Positions 24,307 to 33,099 of a stretch of DNA of 64,000 nucleotides are shown here, one piece after another (within the stretch, counting starts at the first letter, position 1; each line of letters starts with the position of its first letter). The stretch is from positions 2,839,066 to 2,903,065 of the forward strand of contig NZ_FUEZ01000004.1 of NCBI RefSeq assembly GCF_900157365.1, written 5' to 3'. Under the pieces are notes generated by a model that worked only from the letters and a program-made list of their open reading frames with translations, ran no database searches and was not told the origin of the DNA. This DNA comes from Mycobacterium numidiamassiliense. GTDB lineage: Bacteria; Actinomycetota; Actinomycetes; Mycobacteriales; Mycobacteriaceae. The position numbers and the translations under genes were made by a program.

Positions 24307-25464
24307 GTGAGCCGGGTGCTGCTGGTAACCAACGACTTTCCCCCGCGACCCGGCGGCATCCAGTCCTACCTGGGCGAGTACGTGCGGCGGCTGGTTGACG
24401 CCGGGGCGCACTCGGTGACCGTGTACGCCCCGCAGTGGAAGGGCGCCGATGACTACGACGACGCGGCCGGCTATCGAGTGGTGCGCCATCCGGGCTCGCT
24501 GATGCTGCCCGGCCCCGGGGTCGCCGTGCGGATGCGCCGGCTGATCGCCGAGCACGGCGTGGACACCGTGTGGTTCGGCGCGGCCGCCCCGCTGGCCCTG
24601 CTGGCCCAGCGCGCCCGGCAGGCCGGGGCGACCCGGGTGGTGGCCAGCACGCACGGCCACGAAGTCGGCTGGTCGATGCTTCCGGTTGCGCGGTCGGTAC
24701 TGCGCCGGATCGGCGACACCACCGACGTGGTGACGTTCGTGAGTCGCTACACGCGGTCCCGGTTTGCGACGGCGTTCGGGCCCGACGCGGCGCTGGAATA
24801 CCTGCCGTCGGGCGTGGACAGCGACCGGTTCCGGCCGGATCCAGCCGGTCGCGCCGAGTTGCGTGCCCGCTACCGGCTGGGCGAGCGGCCCACCGTCGTG
24901 TGCCTGTCCCGGCTGGTGCCGCGCAAGGGTCAGGACATGTTGATCAGGGCGCTGCCGTCGGTCCGGCGACGGGTCGACGGGGCGGCGTTGGTCATCGTCG
25001 GCGGTGGCCCGCACCGCGAGGCATTGGAAAAGCTGGCTTCCGACTGCGGCGTCGCCGAGCACGTGACGTTCACCGGTGGCGTGCCCAGCGCCGAGCTACC
25101 CGCGCACTACGCGCTGGCCGACGTCTTCGCGATGCCGTGCCGCACCCGTGGCTCCGGAATGGACGTCGAAGGCCTGGGCATCGTCTACCTGGAGGCCTCC
25201 GCGACCGGCGTGCCGGTGATCGCGGGCCAATCGGGCGGAGCCCCGGAAGCTGTGCAGCACAACAAAACTGGGCTGGTCGTCGATGGGCGCTCGGTGCACA
25301 AGGTCGCCGACGCCGTCGCCGAGTTGCTGATCGATCGCGACCGGGCCGCCGCAATGGGCGCCGCCGGGCGCGAGTGGGTGACCACCGAGTGGCGCTGGGA
25401 CACGCTGGCCGGCAGGCTGGCCGATCTCCTCCGCGGGGAACCGTCCAGCGCCACGCTGTCGTGA
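24307..25464 (+). CDS. pimB: GDP-mannose-dependent phosphatidylinositol monomannoside mannosyltransferase (PimB')
   Basis: A 385-residue GT4-family glycosyltransferase with GT-B fold, identical in length to Rv2188c. It adds the second mannose to PIM1 at the cytoplasmic face of the membrane, an early step to PIM, LM and LAM. Visible motifs are NDFPPRPGGIQSYLGEY at the N terminus, STHGHEVGW, the linker YLPSGVDSDRFRP, CLSRLVPRKGQDMLIRA, and the donor-binding EGLGIVYLEASATGVPVIAG with the E(x7)E pattern. Translation likely starts leaderless. The gene converges with fadD15, whose stop lies 7 bases away. Confidence 0.94.
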   Translation: MSRVLLVTNDFPPRPGGIQSYLGEYVRRLVDAGAHSVTVYAPQWKGADDYDDAAGYRVVRHPGSLMLPGPGVAVRMRRLIAEHGVDTVWFGAAAPLALLAQRARQAGATRVVASTHGHEVGWSMLPVARSVLRRIGDTTDVVTFVSRYTRSRFATAFGPDAALEYLPSGVDSDRFRPDPAGRAELRARYRLGERPTVVCLSRLVPRKGQDMLIRALPSVRRRVDGAALVIVGGGPHREALEKLASDCGVAEHVTFTGGVPSAELPAHYALADVFAMPCRTRGSGMDVEGLGIVYLEASATGVPVIAGQSGGAPEAVQHNKTGLVVDGRSVHKVADAVAELLIDRDRAAAMGAAGREWVTTEWRWDTLAGRLADLLRGEPSSATLS

Positions 25465-25471
25465 GACCGGG

Positions 25472-27274
25472 CTAATCCTTTTCGTAGATCGCTTCGATGT
25501 CGGAGGCGAACTTCTCGGCAACCACCTTGCGCTTGAGCTTCATCGTCGGCGTCAGCTCGCCGGTGTCTTCGGTGAAGTCGACCGGCAGAATGCGGAATTT
25601 GCGGATCGACTCGGCGTGCGACACCGAGAGGTTGGTCTGCTTGACGGCCGCGTCCACCTCAGCGATCAGGTCGGGGTCGGTCACCAGGTCGGCCACCGAC
25701 GCGTCGGCGGCCTTGCTGTTGCGTTGTTTCCAGAAGTCGAAGGCCTCCGGATCGATGGTGATCAGCGCGCCGACGAACGGCTTGGCGTCCCCGACGACCA
25801 TCGCCTGACTGATCAGCGGGTGCGCCCGCAGCTGGTCCTCCATCTGGGCGGGGGCGACGTTCTTGCCGCCGGCGGTGACGATGATCTCCTTCTTGCGGCC
25901 GGTGATCGTCAAGAACCCGTCCTCATCGACTGCACCGAGATCGCCCGTCTTGAGCCAGCCGTCGGCGAAGGCGTCCTGGCTGGCCTGCTCGTTGTGCCAG
26001 TAGCCGCTGAACACCACGCCGCCGCGCACCAACAACTCGCCGTCGGCGGCGATCCGCAAACTGTTGCCGGGCACCAGCTTTCCGACTGTCCCGATCTTCA
26101 CGCCGCCGATCTGGTTGACGGTGATCGCGGCGCTGGTCTCGGTCATGCCGTAGCCCTCGTAGATGGTCAGGCCCACCCCGCGATAGAAGTGGCCCAGCCG
26201 GGCCCCCAGCGGCGCCCCGCCGGAGACCGACGCATGGCAGTCGCCACCCAGCGCCGCCCGCAGCTTGTAATAGACCAACCGGTCGAACAGCGCATGGCGG
26301 GCCCGTAACACCAATCCGGGCTTGCCGTCTTCGTGCGCCTGGCTCCACTGCACCGCGGTTTGGGCGGCGGATTTGAAGATCCAGCCTTTGCCGTCGTTTT
26401 CGGCGTTTTGCTCGGCGGTGTTGTACACCTTCTCGAACACCCGCGGAACCGACACCACGACCGTGGGTTTGAACACCGTGAGCATGGGCATCAGGTTTTT
26501 GATGTCACTGGTGAACCCGACGGTCACTTTGCTGGCGAACGCCGACAATGTCAGTGCCCTGGCCAGCACGTGGGCCAACGGCAGGAATACCAGCAGTCGC
26601 TGGCCTTCGTTCAGCAGCGTCGGCAGGCACTCCTGGGTGCCCCGGGTTTCGTACAGCAAGTTGCTATGCGTGAGCTGGCACCCTTTGGGGCGACCGGTGG
26701 TGCCCGAGGTGTAGATGAGAGTGGCTGGGTCAGTGGAGCGCAGCGCCTCCTGGCGGGCGGTCAGCTGGGCGGGGTCCTCCGCCGCGCCCGATTCGGCGAG
26801 CTGGTCGAGTGCCTTCGGGCCCGAACCGTCGATGTGCAGCACCCGGCGCAGGGCGGGAAGCTCGCCGGTGAGCTCGGTGACCATCTTGGCGTGCTCGTCG
26901 TTCTCGACGAAGACCAGTACGGCTCCCGAGTCCTGCAGCACCCAGCGCACCTGCTCGGCGGACGACGTCTCGTAGATCGGCACCGTGACCGCACCGATGG
27001 ACAGGATCGCCAGATCAAGAATCGCCCATTCGTAGCGGGTGGCCGAGAAGATGGACACCCGGTCACCGGCCTGCACACCCAGCGAGATCAGGCCCAGGGC
27101 CGCGGCCCGAACCTGCCCAGCGGCCTCTGCGCAGGTGACGTCGGTCCACACCCCGTCGATCTGACGGTTGTAGATGACAAAGTCGGGGTCATCGCGTTCG
27201 TGCTCGAAGACCGTAGCGGCGATGTTGTCGTGCTCGCCGACGGAAAAGCGGGCAGGGACGCTGTACTGACGCAC
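25472..27274 (-). CDS. fadD15: Long-chain fatty-acid-CoA ligase
   Basis: A 600-residue ANL-superfamily acyl-CoA synthetase that activates fatty acids through an acyl-adenylate. The AMP-binding motif LIYTSGTTGRPKGCQ, the GYGMTETSA motif, the WLKTGDLGAVDEDGFLTITGRKKEII hinge region in parts, and the catalytic lysine region near the C terminus (PTMKLKRK) are all present. The GTG at 27274 with GAGGTCAG upstream gives exactly the length of M. tuberculosis FadD15; the frame extends further up without protein-like sequence. A TACGCT box at 27334-27339 on the minus strand may be its -10. Confidence 0.93.
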   Translation of the reverse strand: MRQYSVPARFSVGEHDNIAATVFEHERDDPDFVIYNRQIDGVWTDVTCAEAAGQVRAAALGLISLGVQAGDRVSIFSATRYEWAILDLAILSIGAVTVPIYETSSAEQVRWVLQDSGAVLVFVENDEHAKMVTELTGELPALRRVLHIDGSGPKALDQLAESGAAEDPAQLTARQEALRSTDPATLIYTSGTTGRPKGCQLTHSNLLYETRGTQECLPTLLNEGQRLLVFLPLAHVLARALTLSAFASKVTVGFTSDIKNLMPMLTVFKPTVVVSVPRVFEKVYNTAEQNAENDGKGWIFKSAAQTAVQWSQAHEDGKPGLVLRARHALFDRLVYYKLRAALGGDCHASVSGGAPLGARLGHFYRGVGLTIYEGYGMTETSAAITVNQIGGVKIGTVGKLVPGNSLRIAADGELLVRGGVVFSGYWHNEQASQDAFADGWLKTGDLGAVDEDGFLTITGRKKEIIVTAGGKNVAPAQMEDQLRAHPLISQAMVVGDAKPFVGALITIDPEAFDFWKQRNSKAADASVADLVTDPDLIAEVDAAVKQTNLSVSHAESIRKFRILPVDFTEDTGELTPTMKLKRKVVAEKFASDIEAIYEKD

Positions 27275-27410
27275 TGTGCTGACCTCGTTCGATCTTCGTT
27301 GACTTGCCGGCTGGCCCCGGCTTGCTCTCGTCCAGCGTAATCCGCACATTCGCCCAGCACGTCAAACGCGTGCCCTCAGATGCGGGCGTGCGGGATCGGT
27401 GTGTGAAGCT

Positions 27411-27806
27411 GTGGCGGTGAACAGCATCCAGATCGCGGACCAGACGTACGTCGCCGCGGCCGCCGCACAGGTCGGAGCCGCGGTCGCCGACCAGTCGAGC
27501 TGGCGCCGGTGGTGGCCCGATCTGCGGCTGCAAACCGTCGAGGAACGCGGCGAAAAGGGGATTCGCTGGGCGGTGACCGGAGCATTGACGGGCACCATGG
27601 AGATCTGGCTGGAACCGTCACTGGACGGGGTGGTGCTGCACTACTTCCTGCATGCCGAACCGACCGGCGTGGCGGCCTGGCAACTGGCCAAGCTGAACTT
27701 GCCGAAGATGACGCACAGCCGTCGCGTGGCGGGAAAGAAAATGGCCTTTGAGCTCAAGACGACGCTGGAACGGTCACGTCCGGTCGGAGTTTCTCCGGTA
27801 GTTTAA
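27411..27806 (+). CDS. START/SRPBCC-like protein (Rv2186c type)
   Basis: A 131-residue protein resembling the polyketide cyclase/START-like (SRPBCC) fold: an N-terminal beta strand (NSIQIADQTYVAAAAAQVGA), SSWRRWWPDLRL with the fold's aromatic cluster, and a long C-terminal helix. It likely binds a hydrophobic ligand, which is inferred from the fold only. In-frame GTG codons at 27399, 27411 and 27417 are all possible; 27417 gives the 129 residues I recall for the orthologue. The next gene is a second, distantly similar START-like protein, suggesting an old duplication. Confidence 0.8.
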   Translation: MAVNSIQIADQTYVAAAAAQVGAAVADQSSWRRWWPDLRLQTVEERGEKGIRWAVTGALTGTMEIWLEPSLDGVVLHYFLHAEPTGVAAWQLAKLNLPKMTHSRRVAGKKMAFELKTTLERSRPVGVSPVV

Positions 27807-27920
27807 CTGCGGTCAAGTTCGCCCGGCGAGAGTACCGTTTCGGCCGGGAGCAGGTACTGCCGCAGATCGCCGGGGATCGACCCGCGTGCGGGAGACGTGC
27901 GGGAGAGAGGTAGCAGCCAG

Positions 27921-28358
27921 GTGGCGGAGAAAACCACGCAGACCATTCACATCGAAGCGGACCCAGACACGGTGTTGCAGGTGATTGCCGACATCGATTC
28001 GTACCCGCAGTGGATCTCGGAATATAAGGAAGCCGAGGTGCAGGAGCGCGGGTCCGACGGCTACCCGAAGACGGTGCGGTTCGTGATGGACGCGGGTGTC
28101 ATCAAGGACACCATGGTCATGTCCTACCGGTGGCCGGCCGACCACAAGTCGCTGTCGTGGAGTCTGGTCTCCAGCTCTTTGCTGCGTTCCCTCGAAGGCT
28201 CATATCGCTTGGCGTCCAAGGGATCTGGAACCGACGTCACCTACGAACTCTCCGTTGACCTGGCCATGCCGATGATCGGTCTGCTCAAGCGCAAGGCCGA
28301 GCGCAGGCTGACCGACACCGCTTTAAAGGATCTGAAGAAACGAGTCGAGGCTGAGTGA
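27921..28358 (+). CDS. SRPBCC/polyketide-cyclase-like lipid-binding protein (Rv2185c type)
   Basis: A 145-residue SRPBCC protein with TIHIEADPDTVLQVIADIDS, YPQWISEYKEAEVQE and the C-terminal helix LKRKAERRLTDTALKDLKKR, the arrangement of the cyclase/dehydrase (COQ10-like) family. It probably binds a lipid or polyketide-like ligand. The GTG at 27921 matches the start of the close M. tuberculosis relative; an earlier GTG-type codon at 27897 would add 8 residues. The ArsA-like ATPase gene follows so closely that its 5' end overlaps or abuts this stop codon. Confidence 0.87.
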   Translation: MAEKTTQTIHIEADPDTVLQVIADIDSYPQWISEYKEAEVQERGSDGYPKTVRFVMDAGVIKDTMVMSYRWPADHKSLSWSLVSSSLLRSLEGSYRLASKGSGTDVTYELSVDLAMPMIGLLKRKAERRLTDTALKDLKKRVEAE

Positions 28359-29613
28359 GTCCGGTGCGCTTACCCCGGCCCGGATCAGTCTCTTCGTTGG
28401 TAAGGGCGGGGTAGGAAAGTCCACCCTGGCGTCTGCTACCGCGGTCTGTGATGCGATCGACGGCCAGCGGGTGCTGGCCGTCTCCACCGACCAGGCGCAC
28501 TCGCTGGGCGACGTCCTGGGTGTCCCGATTCCGCCGAGCGGCCAGGGTGAGCTGGTCCGGGTGCTCGGCGACGACACCGAGGCCGGCGGCGGATTTCTCG
28601 ACGCGCTGGCGCTCGACACCTTGGCCCTGCTCGAGTCTCGCTGGCGCGACGTGGTCAGCGCCTTGGATCGGCGGTTTCCCGACTCCGAGTTGAGCAGCAT
28701 TGCGCCCGAAGAACTCTCGGCATTGCCAGGCATCCAGGAAGTGCTGGGCCTGCACGCGGTCGGGGAACTGGCGGCCTCCGGGCGATGGGATCGCATCGTC
28801 GTCGACTGCGCCTCGACCGCGGACGCGTTGCGAATGTTGACCCTGCCCGCCACTTTTGGGCTATATGTCGAGCGGGCGTGGCCGCGGCATCGTCGGCTGT
28901 CCATCGCGACCGACGACCCGCGTTCGGCGGCGGTGGTCGAATTGCTGGAGCGCATCAGCGGCAGCGTGGATCAGCTCAGCGCGCTGCTGACCGACGGCGA
29001 TCTGGTGAGCGCACACCTGGTGCTGACCCCCGAGCGCGTGGTTGCCGCCGAGGCGGTGCGCACACTGGGTTCACTGGCTCTGATGGGGGTGCGCGTCGAG
29101 GAGCTGATCGTCAACCAGGTCCTGGTGGAAGACGAGTCCTACGAGTACCGCAACCTGCCCGAACACCCGGCGTTCTATTGGTATGGCGAGCGCATCTCGG
29201 AACAACGGGTAGTGCTCGACGAACTCGACGCCACCATCGGCGACGTGGCGCTGGTGCTGACCCCGCACCTGTCGGGCGAACCGATCGGGCCCAAGGCGCT
29301 GGGCGCACTGCTCGACAGTGCGCGTCTTCGGCGCGGATCGGCCCCGCCGGGGCCGGTGCGTCCTATTGTGGACCTCGAATCCGGATCGGGACTTGGGGCG
29401 ATATACCGTATGCGGCTAACGTTGCCCCAGCTTGACGCCGGATCGCTGGCGCTGGGCCGGGCCGGCGACGACTTGATCATCAGCGCAGGCGGACTGCGGC
29501 GCAGGGTTCGGTTGGCGTCCGTGTTGCGGCGGTGCACGGTGCTCGACGCGCATTTGCGAGGCGGTGAGCTGACAGTTCGATTCAGACCAGATCCGGAGGT
29601 GTGGCCCAAGTGA
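28351..29613 (+). CDS. ArsA/GET3-like ATPase (Rv2184c type), start codon uncertain
   Basis: An ATPase of the anion-transporting ArsA/GET3 type. The deviant Walker A GKGGVGKSTLA is at 28402-28434, followed by VLAVSTDQAHSLGDVLG, DRIVVDCASTADALRMLTLP (Walker B region) and a C-terminal beta domain. No ATG, GTG or TTG lies in frame between the upstream stop (28333) and the P-loop. The only near-cognate codon is the CTG at 28351, giving 420 residues; the first ordinary start is the GTG at 28471, which would cut off the P-loop (380 residues). A GTG at 28355 overlaps the previous stop but is in another frame and would need one extra base. The next gene overlaps by GTGA. Confidence 0.75.
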   Translation: MSESGALTPARISLFVGKGGVGKSTLASATAVCDAIDGQRVLAVSTDQAHSLGDVLGVPIPPSGQGELVRVLGDDTEAGGGFLDALALDTLALLESRWRDVVSALDRRFPDSELSSIAPEELSALPGIQEVLGLHAVGELAASGRWDRIVVDCASTADALRMLTLPATFGLYVERAWPRHRRLSIATDDPRSAAVVELLERISGSVDQLSALLTDGDLVSAHLVLTPERVVAAEAVRTLGSLALMGVRVEELIVNQVLVEDESYEYRNLPEHPAFYWYGERISEQRVVLDELDATIGDVALVLTPHLSGEPIGPKALGALLDSARLRRGSAPPGPVRPIVDLESGSGLGAIYRMRLTLPQLDAGSLALGRAGDDLIISAGGLRRRVRLASVLRRCTVLDAHLRGGELTVRFRPDPEVWPK

Positions 29614-29990
29614 ATGCGGCGCATCCCGAGCTTGGTCCCGAGCTTCGCAAGCTTGCCCAGGCGATTCTGGACGGCATCGATCCCGCCGTGCGGATGGCGG
29701 CCTCATTGACCGCCGGCGACGGGCCCGGGACGGGCAAGTGTCAGCAGATCTGGTGCCCGGTGTGCGCGCTGGCCGCTGTGGCAACCGGCGATCAGCACCC
29801 GCTGCTCACGGTGATCGCGGACCACAGCATCGCCCTGCTGGAGGTGATCCGTTCGATCGTCGACGACATCGACCGCTCGGCGAAGCCGCCACCGGACGGT
29901 CCGCCCGGCGGCGGCCCGCACCCCGAGCCCGAAGCCGAAACCGCCGCGGGCACCCACTACCAGCCGATCCCGGTCACCATCGAGGAATGA
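29610..29990 (+). CDS. Small conserved protein with a CxxxxCxxC cluster (Rv2183c type)
   Basis: A 126-residue protein of unknown function. An N-terminal helical region contains CQQIWCPVC near residues 44-52, a possible metal-binding knuckle, and is followed by ALAAVATGDQHPLLTVIADH and an acidic, Pro/Gly-rich tail from about residue 95. The GTG at 29610 overlaps the ATPase stop as GTGA, and the end overlaps a possible ATG of the acyltransferase gene as ATGA. The five-gene run from 27411 is therefore probably co-transcribed and coupled. A GTG at 29601 would add three residues. Confidence 0.75.
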   Translation: MNAAHPELGPELRKLAQAILDGIDPAVRMAASLTAGDGPGTGKCQQIWCPVCALAAVATGDQHPLLTVIADHSIALLEVIRSIVDDIDRSAKPPPDGPPGGGPHPEPEAETAAGTHYQPIPVTIEE

Positions 29991-30076
29991 CCGAACCCGC
30001 GTCGCAGGTGGTCCCTTCTGTCACGGGTCGGTACAGTTGGCGCAGAACACCATCGGATTGGGCGAGAGGGCGGGCC

Positions 30077-30814
30077 ATGTGGTACTGGCTATTCAAGTAC
30101 GTCCTCCTCGGGCCGTTGCTGATCTTGATGGGTCGTCCGAAAGTCGAAGGCCTGCAACATATTCCGGCCTCGGGCCCGGCGATCCTGGCCAGCAATCATC
30201 TGGCGGTGATGGACAGTTTCTTTTTGCCGCTGGTGGTGCGACGCCGGATCACCTTCCTCGCGAAGGCTGAATATTTCACCGGCACCGGAATCAAGGGCTG
30301 GTTCAGCCGGTGGTTCTTCACCGCCGTCGGCCAGGTGCCGATCGACCGCACCGATGCCGACGCCGCTCAGGCCGCGCTCCACACCGCGCAGCGACTGCTT
30401 GGCGAAGGCAAGTTGATGGGCATGTACCCGGAGGGCACCCGCTCACCCGATGGCCGGCTGTACAAGGGCAAGACTGGCCTTGCCCGCCTGGCGCTGGAGA
30501 CCGGGGTGCCCGTGATCCCGGTCGCGATGATCGGTACCGACGTCGTCAACCCGCCGGGCACCTCCCGGTTGCGCTTCGGCCGGGTGACGGTGCGGTTCGG
30601 CAAGCCGATGGAATTCTCCCGCTTCGAGGGGTTAGCCGGCAACCGTTTCATCGAGCGGACGATCACCGACGAGGTGATCTACGAGCTGATGGGGCTGTCC
30701 GGTCAGGAGTACGTCGACATCTACGCGGCCACCGTCAAGAACGGCAGCAACGGCGCGACCGCTCACGGATCGACCAACGGCGTCACGCGGATCCCCGAAA
30801 CCGCCGCCGGTTAA
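30077..30814 (+). CDS. 1-acylglycerol-3-phosphate O-acyltransferase family protein (Rv2182c type)
   Basis: A 245-residue PlsC-type acyltransferase acting at the membrane in glycerophospholipid synthesis. The acyltransferase blocks are intact: NHLAVMD (the HxxxxD motif), FLAKAEYFTGTGIKGW, VPIDRT, YPEGTRSPDGRLYKGKTG and VIPVAMIGT. Related mycobacterial proteins have been proposed to place palmitate on the sn-2 position (PlsM), which I recall but cannot check. The ATG at 30077 matches the family start MWYWLFKY and has GAGAGG upstream; an ATG at 29987 overlapping the previous stop would add 30 residues. Its TAA shares three bases with the convergent stop codon of the next gene. Confidence 0.88.
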   Translation: MWYWLFKYVLLGPLLILMGRPKVEGLQHIPASGPAILASNHLAVMDSFFLPLVVRRRITFLAKAEYFTGTGIKGWFSRWFFTAVGQVPIDRTDADAAQAALHTAQRLLGEGKLMGMYPEGTRSPDGRLYKGKTGLARLALETGVPVIPVAMIGTDVVNPPGTSRLRFGRVTVRFGKPMEFSRFEGLAGNRFIERTITDEVIYELMGLSGQEYVDIYAATVKNGSNGATAHGSTNGVTRIPETAAG

Positions 30815-32109
30815 CGCGCGACGTTGACGTCGCTGATCAATGCGGGCTCGCGTTCCGCACGCCGCCCTTCGGCGCGTGGGGTTTCCCCGGCGACGACGGT
30901 GAGCCCGGCCGCGGCGATGACCGCCAGGGCCCACCACACATACGACATGCCGAACAGCTGGTGCCACCAGTTCGCGGTTGACTCGTGATGCTTGGGCAGC
31001 AGGTCGATCGGCGTCCGGTACATCAGCGCGATTCCCGCAGCGCTGACGAGCGCCAGCGCGACATTGCGTCGGTGCCAGCCGACGACTGCCGTCACCAGGA
31101 TGGCCGGCAGCACCCACACCCAATGGTGTGACCACGACACCGGCGAGACCACCAGGCCGAACAGGGCGACGCAGATGAGCGCCAGCGTCGGCTCGCCGCC
31201 CCGCAAAACCCGTCGCATCGCCCATACCGTCAGCGCCAGCACGAGGAAGCAGCCGAGAACCCACAGCACGAACCGCGCGTGCTCCCCGAGCCCGATGCGG
31301 GCCAGGGCACCGGCGATGTTCTGGTCGGTGTTCAGCGATGCCTCACCGATGCGATCGGTGTGACGGATGGTCCGTGTCCAGTACTCCCACGAATCGCTCC
31401 ACGCGAGTGCGAACCCGAGCAGCGTGGCGCCCGCGAACGAGGCCAGCGCGGTCAGGGCGGCCCGGGTGTCGCGGCGCAGCAGGAAGTAGAGGAGAAAGAC
31501 CGCGGGCGTCAGCTTCAGCGCGATTCCCAGGCCCAGCAGCAGCCCGCGGGGCCACGGCGTCCGCCGCGGTACACAATCGGCGATCACCAACGTCATCAAT
31601 ACGACGTTGATCTGCCCGAACGCGAAATTCGAGCTGATGGGCTCCTGCCAGATCGAGGCCGCGGCCACGATGACGATCGCCAACCACAGCCGGCGCAGCC
31701 AGGCAGGGCCGGGCAGCAGCGTCGAGGCGTTCCAGACGCCCAGGCCGCTCAGCACGATCACCGTCGAGACGATCAACAGCACCAGCGTCAACGCGGTGAT
31801 CGCGATGCTGGCGGCCGGCATGTGCAACCAGGCGAATGGGCTGAACATGATGGCTGCGAGCGGGGGATAGGTGAACGGCAGATTCAGCCCGATAGGTGTG
31901 TGGAACAACACATCGCCGTACAGCGGATGCCCGTCCAGCCAGGTCTGACCGCCCATCTGATAGACGTCGATATCGATGCGGTACGGGGTGTGCGCGAACA
32001 AGCCCCAGGCCGCGTAACCCAGCACGTAGGCGGCCGACAACCAGAGCACGCACCACAGCAACGCCCGCCCGAGTCGACCGCCCGCCTCGGGCGCCTGTCG
32101 TTTACTCAT
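30811..32109 (-). CDS. mptC: Alpha-(1->2) mannosyltransferase, GT87/GT-C membrane protein (Rv2181 type)
   Basis: A 432-residue polytopic membrane glycosyltransferase of the GT-C class with about ten helices. It is the position and family of Rv2181, which adds alpha-1,2-mannose branches to lipomannan and lipoarabinomannan using polyprenyl-phosphomannose at the outer face. The first loop contains the conserved acidic pair in YRIDIDVYQMGGQTWLDG, as expected for the GT-C catalytic site, then PFTYPPLAAIMFSP and GLALGIALKLTP-like segments. The ATG at 32109 is preferred over upstream codons; TACGCT at 32120-32125 on the minus strand may be its -10. It is divergent from the Rv2180c-type gene. Confidence 0.88.
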   Translation of the reverse strand: MSKRQAPEAGGRLGRALLWCVLWLSAAYVLGYAAWGLFAHTPYRIDIDVYQMGGQTWLDGHPLYGDVLFHTPIGLNLPFTYPPLAAIMFSPFAWLHMPAASIAITALTLVLLIVSTVIVLSGLGVWNASTLLPGPAWLRRLWLAIVIVAAASIWQEPISSNFAFGQINVVLMTLVIADCVPRRTPWPRGLLLGLGIALKLTPAVFLLYFLLRRDTRAALTALASFAGATLLGFALAWSDSWEYWTRTIRHTDRIGEASLNTDQNIAGALARIGLGEHARFVLWVLGCFLVLALTVWAMRRVLRGGEPTLALICVALFGLVVSPVSWSHHWVWVLPAILVTAVVGWHRRNVALALVSAAGIALMYRTPIDLLPKHHESTANWWHQLFGMSYVWWALAVIAAAGLTVVAGETPRAEGRRAEREPALISDVNVAR

Positions 32110-32186
32110 GTCGCAAATCAGCGTAGTAGGTGCGCACGACCGGCACCGGCGCAGCGCGGCTCCCACGGTGCCGGGATGCGCGGGCG

Positions 32187-32192
32187 TAGGTT
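32187..32192 (+). promoter_or_regulatory. -10 box of a probable leaderless promoter (Rv2180c-type gene)
   Basis: TAGGTT ends 6 nt before the GTG at 32199, with no SD between. This fits a leaderless transcript of the membrane-protein gene and, less certainly, the RNase AS gene behind it. Confidence 0.5.
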
Positions 32193-32198
32193 TCTAAG

Positions 32199-33089
32199 GT
32201 GTTCGGTTGGTTCGTTCCCACGGTCACCCACTGGTTCTCCCATGACATCGTCCACCGTGGCCGGCTGCCGTTGCTCTGCTGCCTGGTCGCCTTCATCCTG
32301 ACCTTCTTCGTCACCCGCACGTTCGTGCGCTTCATTCGCCATCGCAGGGACAGGGGCCGCCCGCCCAGGTGGTGGCTGCCGCGCAACGTTTACATCGGCG
32401 GAGTGCACATCCACCACGTGACGTTCGGGGTGGTGTTGGTGATGATCTCCGGGCTGAGCCTGGTGACCCTGTCCGTCAACGGCCAGGAACTCGAATTAAC
32501 TTTGGCGGCAACACTTTTCGGAATCGGCGCCGCGTTGGTGCTCGACGAGTACGCGTTGATCCTCCACTTGTCCGACGTCTACTGGGAAGAGGACGGGCGC
32601 ACGTCGGTGGATGCCGTCTTCGCCGCGATAGCGGTGGCCGGACTCTTGATCATGGGCCTGCATCCGTTGATGTTCTTCCTGCCGATCTGGCACGGCGCCG
32701 ACTCGTTTGCCTGGCGGGCGGCCGTTGGCAGCGCGATGGTGCTGACACTGCCGATGGCCCTGGTAGTGGTGCTCAAGGGCAAGGTGTGGACCGGTCTGCT
32801 CGGGATGTTCATCGTCGTCCTGCTGGTCATCGGGGCGATCCGGCTTTCGCGCCCGCACGCCCCGTGGGCCCGCTGGCGATACACCACGCAGCCGGTCAAG
32901 ATGCGGCGGGCTATGCAGCGGGAACGGAAATGGCGCAGGCCCGTAGTGCAGGCCAAACTGTGGCTGCAATACGCGATCGCGGGCACGCCGCGGCTGCCCG
33001 ACGAACGCACCATCGCCGCCCAGCTCGACCAAGAGGTGCATCCCGCGCCGCCGCCGGAGGGAAGCGAGCCCATCCTGGTCGGCGGATAG
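32199..33089 (+). CDS. Rv2180c-type conserved integral membrane protein
   Basis: A 296-residue protein with about six hydrophobic segments (residues about 22-42, 70-92, 98-120, 140-160, 172-190 and 195-215) and a basic, then Pro-rich cytoplasmic tail. The charged WWLPRNVYIGGVHIHHVTFG segment with paired histidines and LDEYALILHLSDVYWEEDGR are distinctive and could bind metal. No catalytic family is recognised. It lies between the mannosyltransferase gene and the RNase AS gene. The GTG at 32199 is supported by a leaderless-type promoter. Its stop codon TAG lies within the next gene's -10 box. Confidence 0.8.
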   Translation: MFGWFVPTVTHWFSHDIVHRGRLPLLCCLVAFILTFFVTRTFVRFIRHRRDRGRPPRWWLPRNVYIGGVHIHHVTFGVVLVMISGLSLVTLSVNGQELELTLAATLFGIGAALVLDEYALILHLSDVYWEEDGRTSVDAVFAAIAVAGLLIMGLHPLMFFLPIWHGADSFAWRAAVGSAMVLTLPMALVVVLKGKVWTGLLGMFIVVLLVIGAIRLSRPHAPWARWRYTTQPVKMRRAMQRERKWRRPVVQAKLWLQYAIAGTPRLPDERTIAAQLDQEVHPAPPPEGSEPILVGG

Positions 33090-33092
33090 GCT
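33087..33092 (+). promoter_or_regulatory. -10 box of a probable leaderless RNase AS promoter
   Basis: TAGGCT ends 7 nt before the GTG at 33100. Its first three bases are the stop codon of the upstream gene, as with pimB'. No SD is present. Confidence 0.55.
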
Positions 33093-33099
33093 CTCTTCG

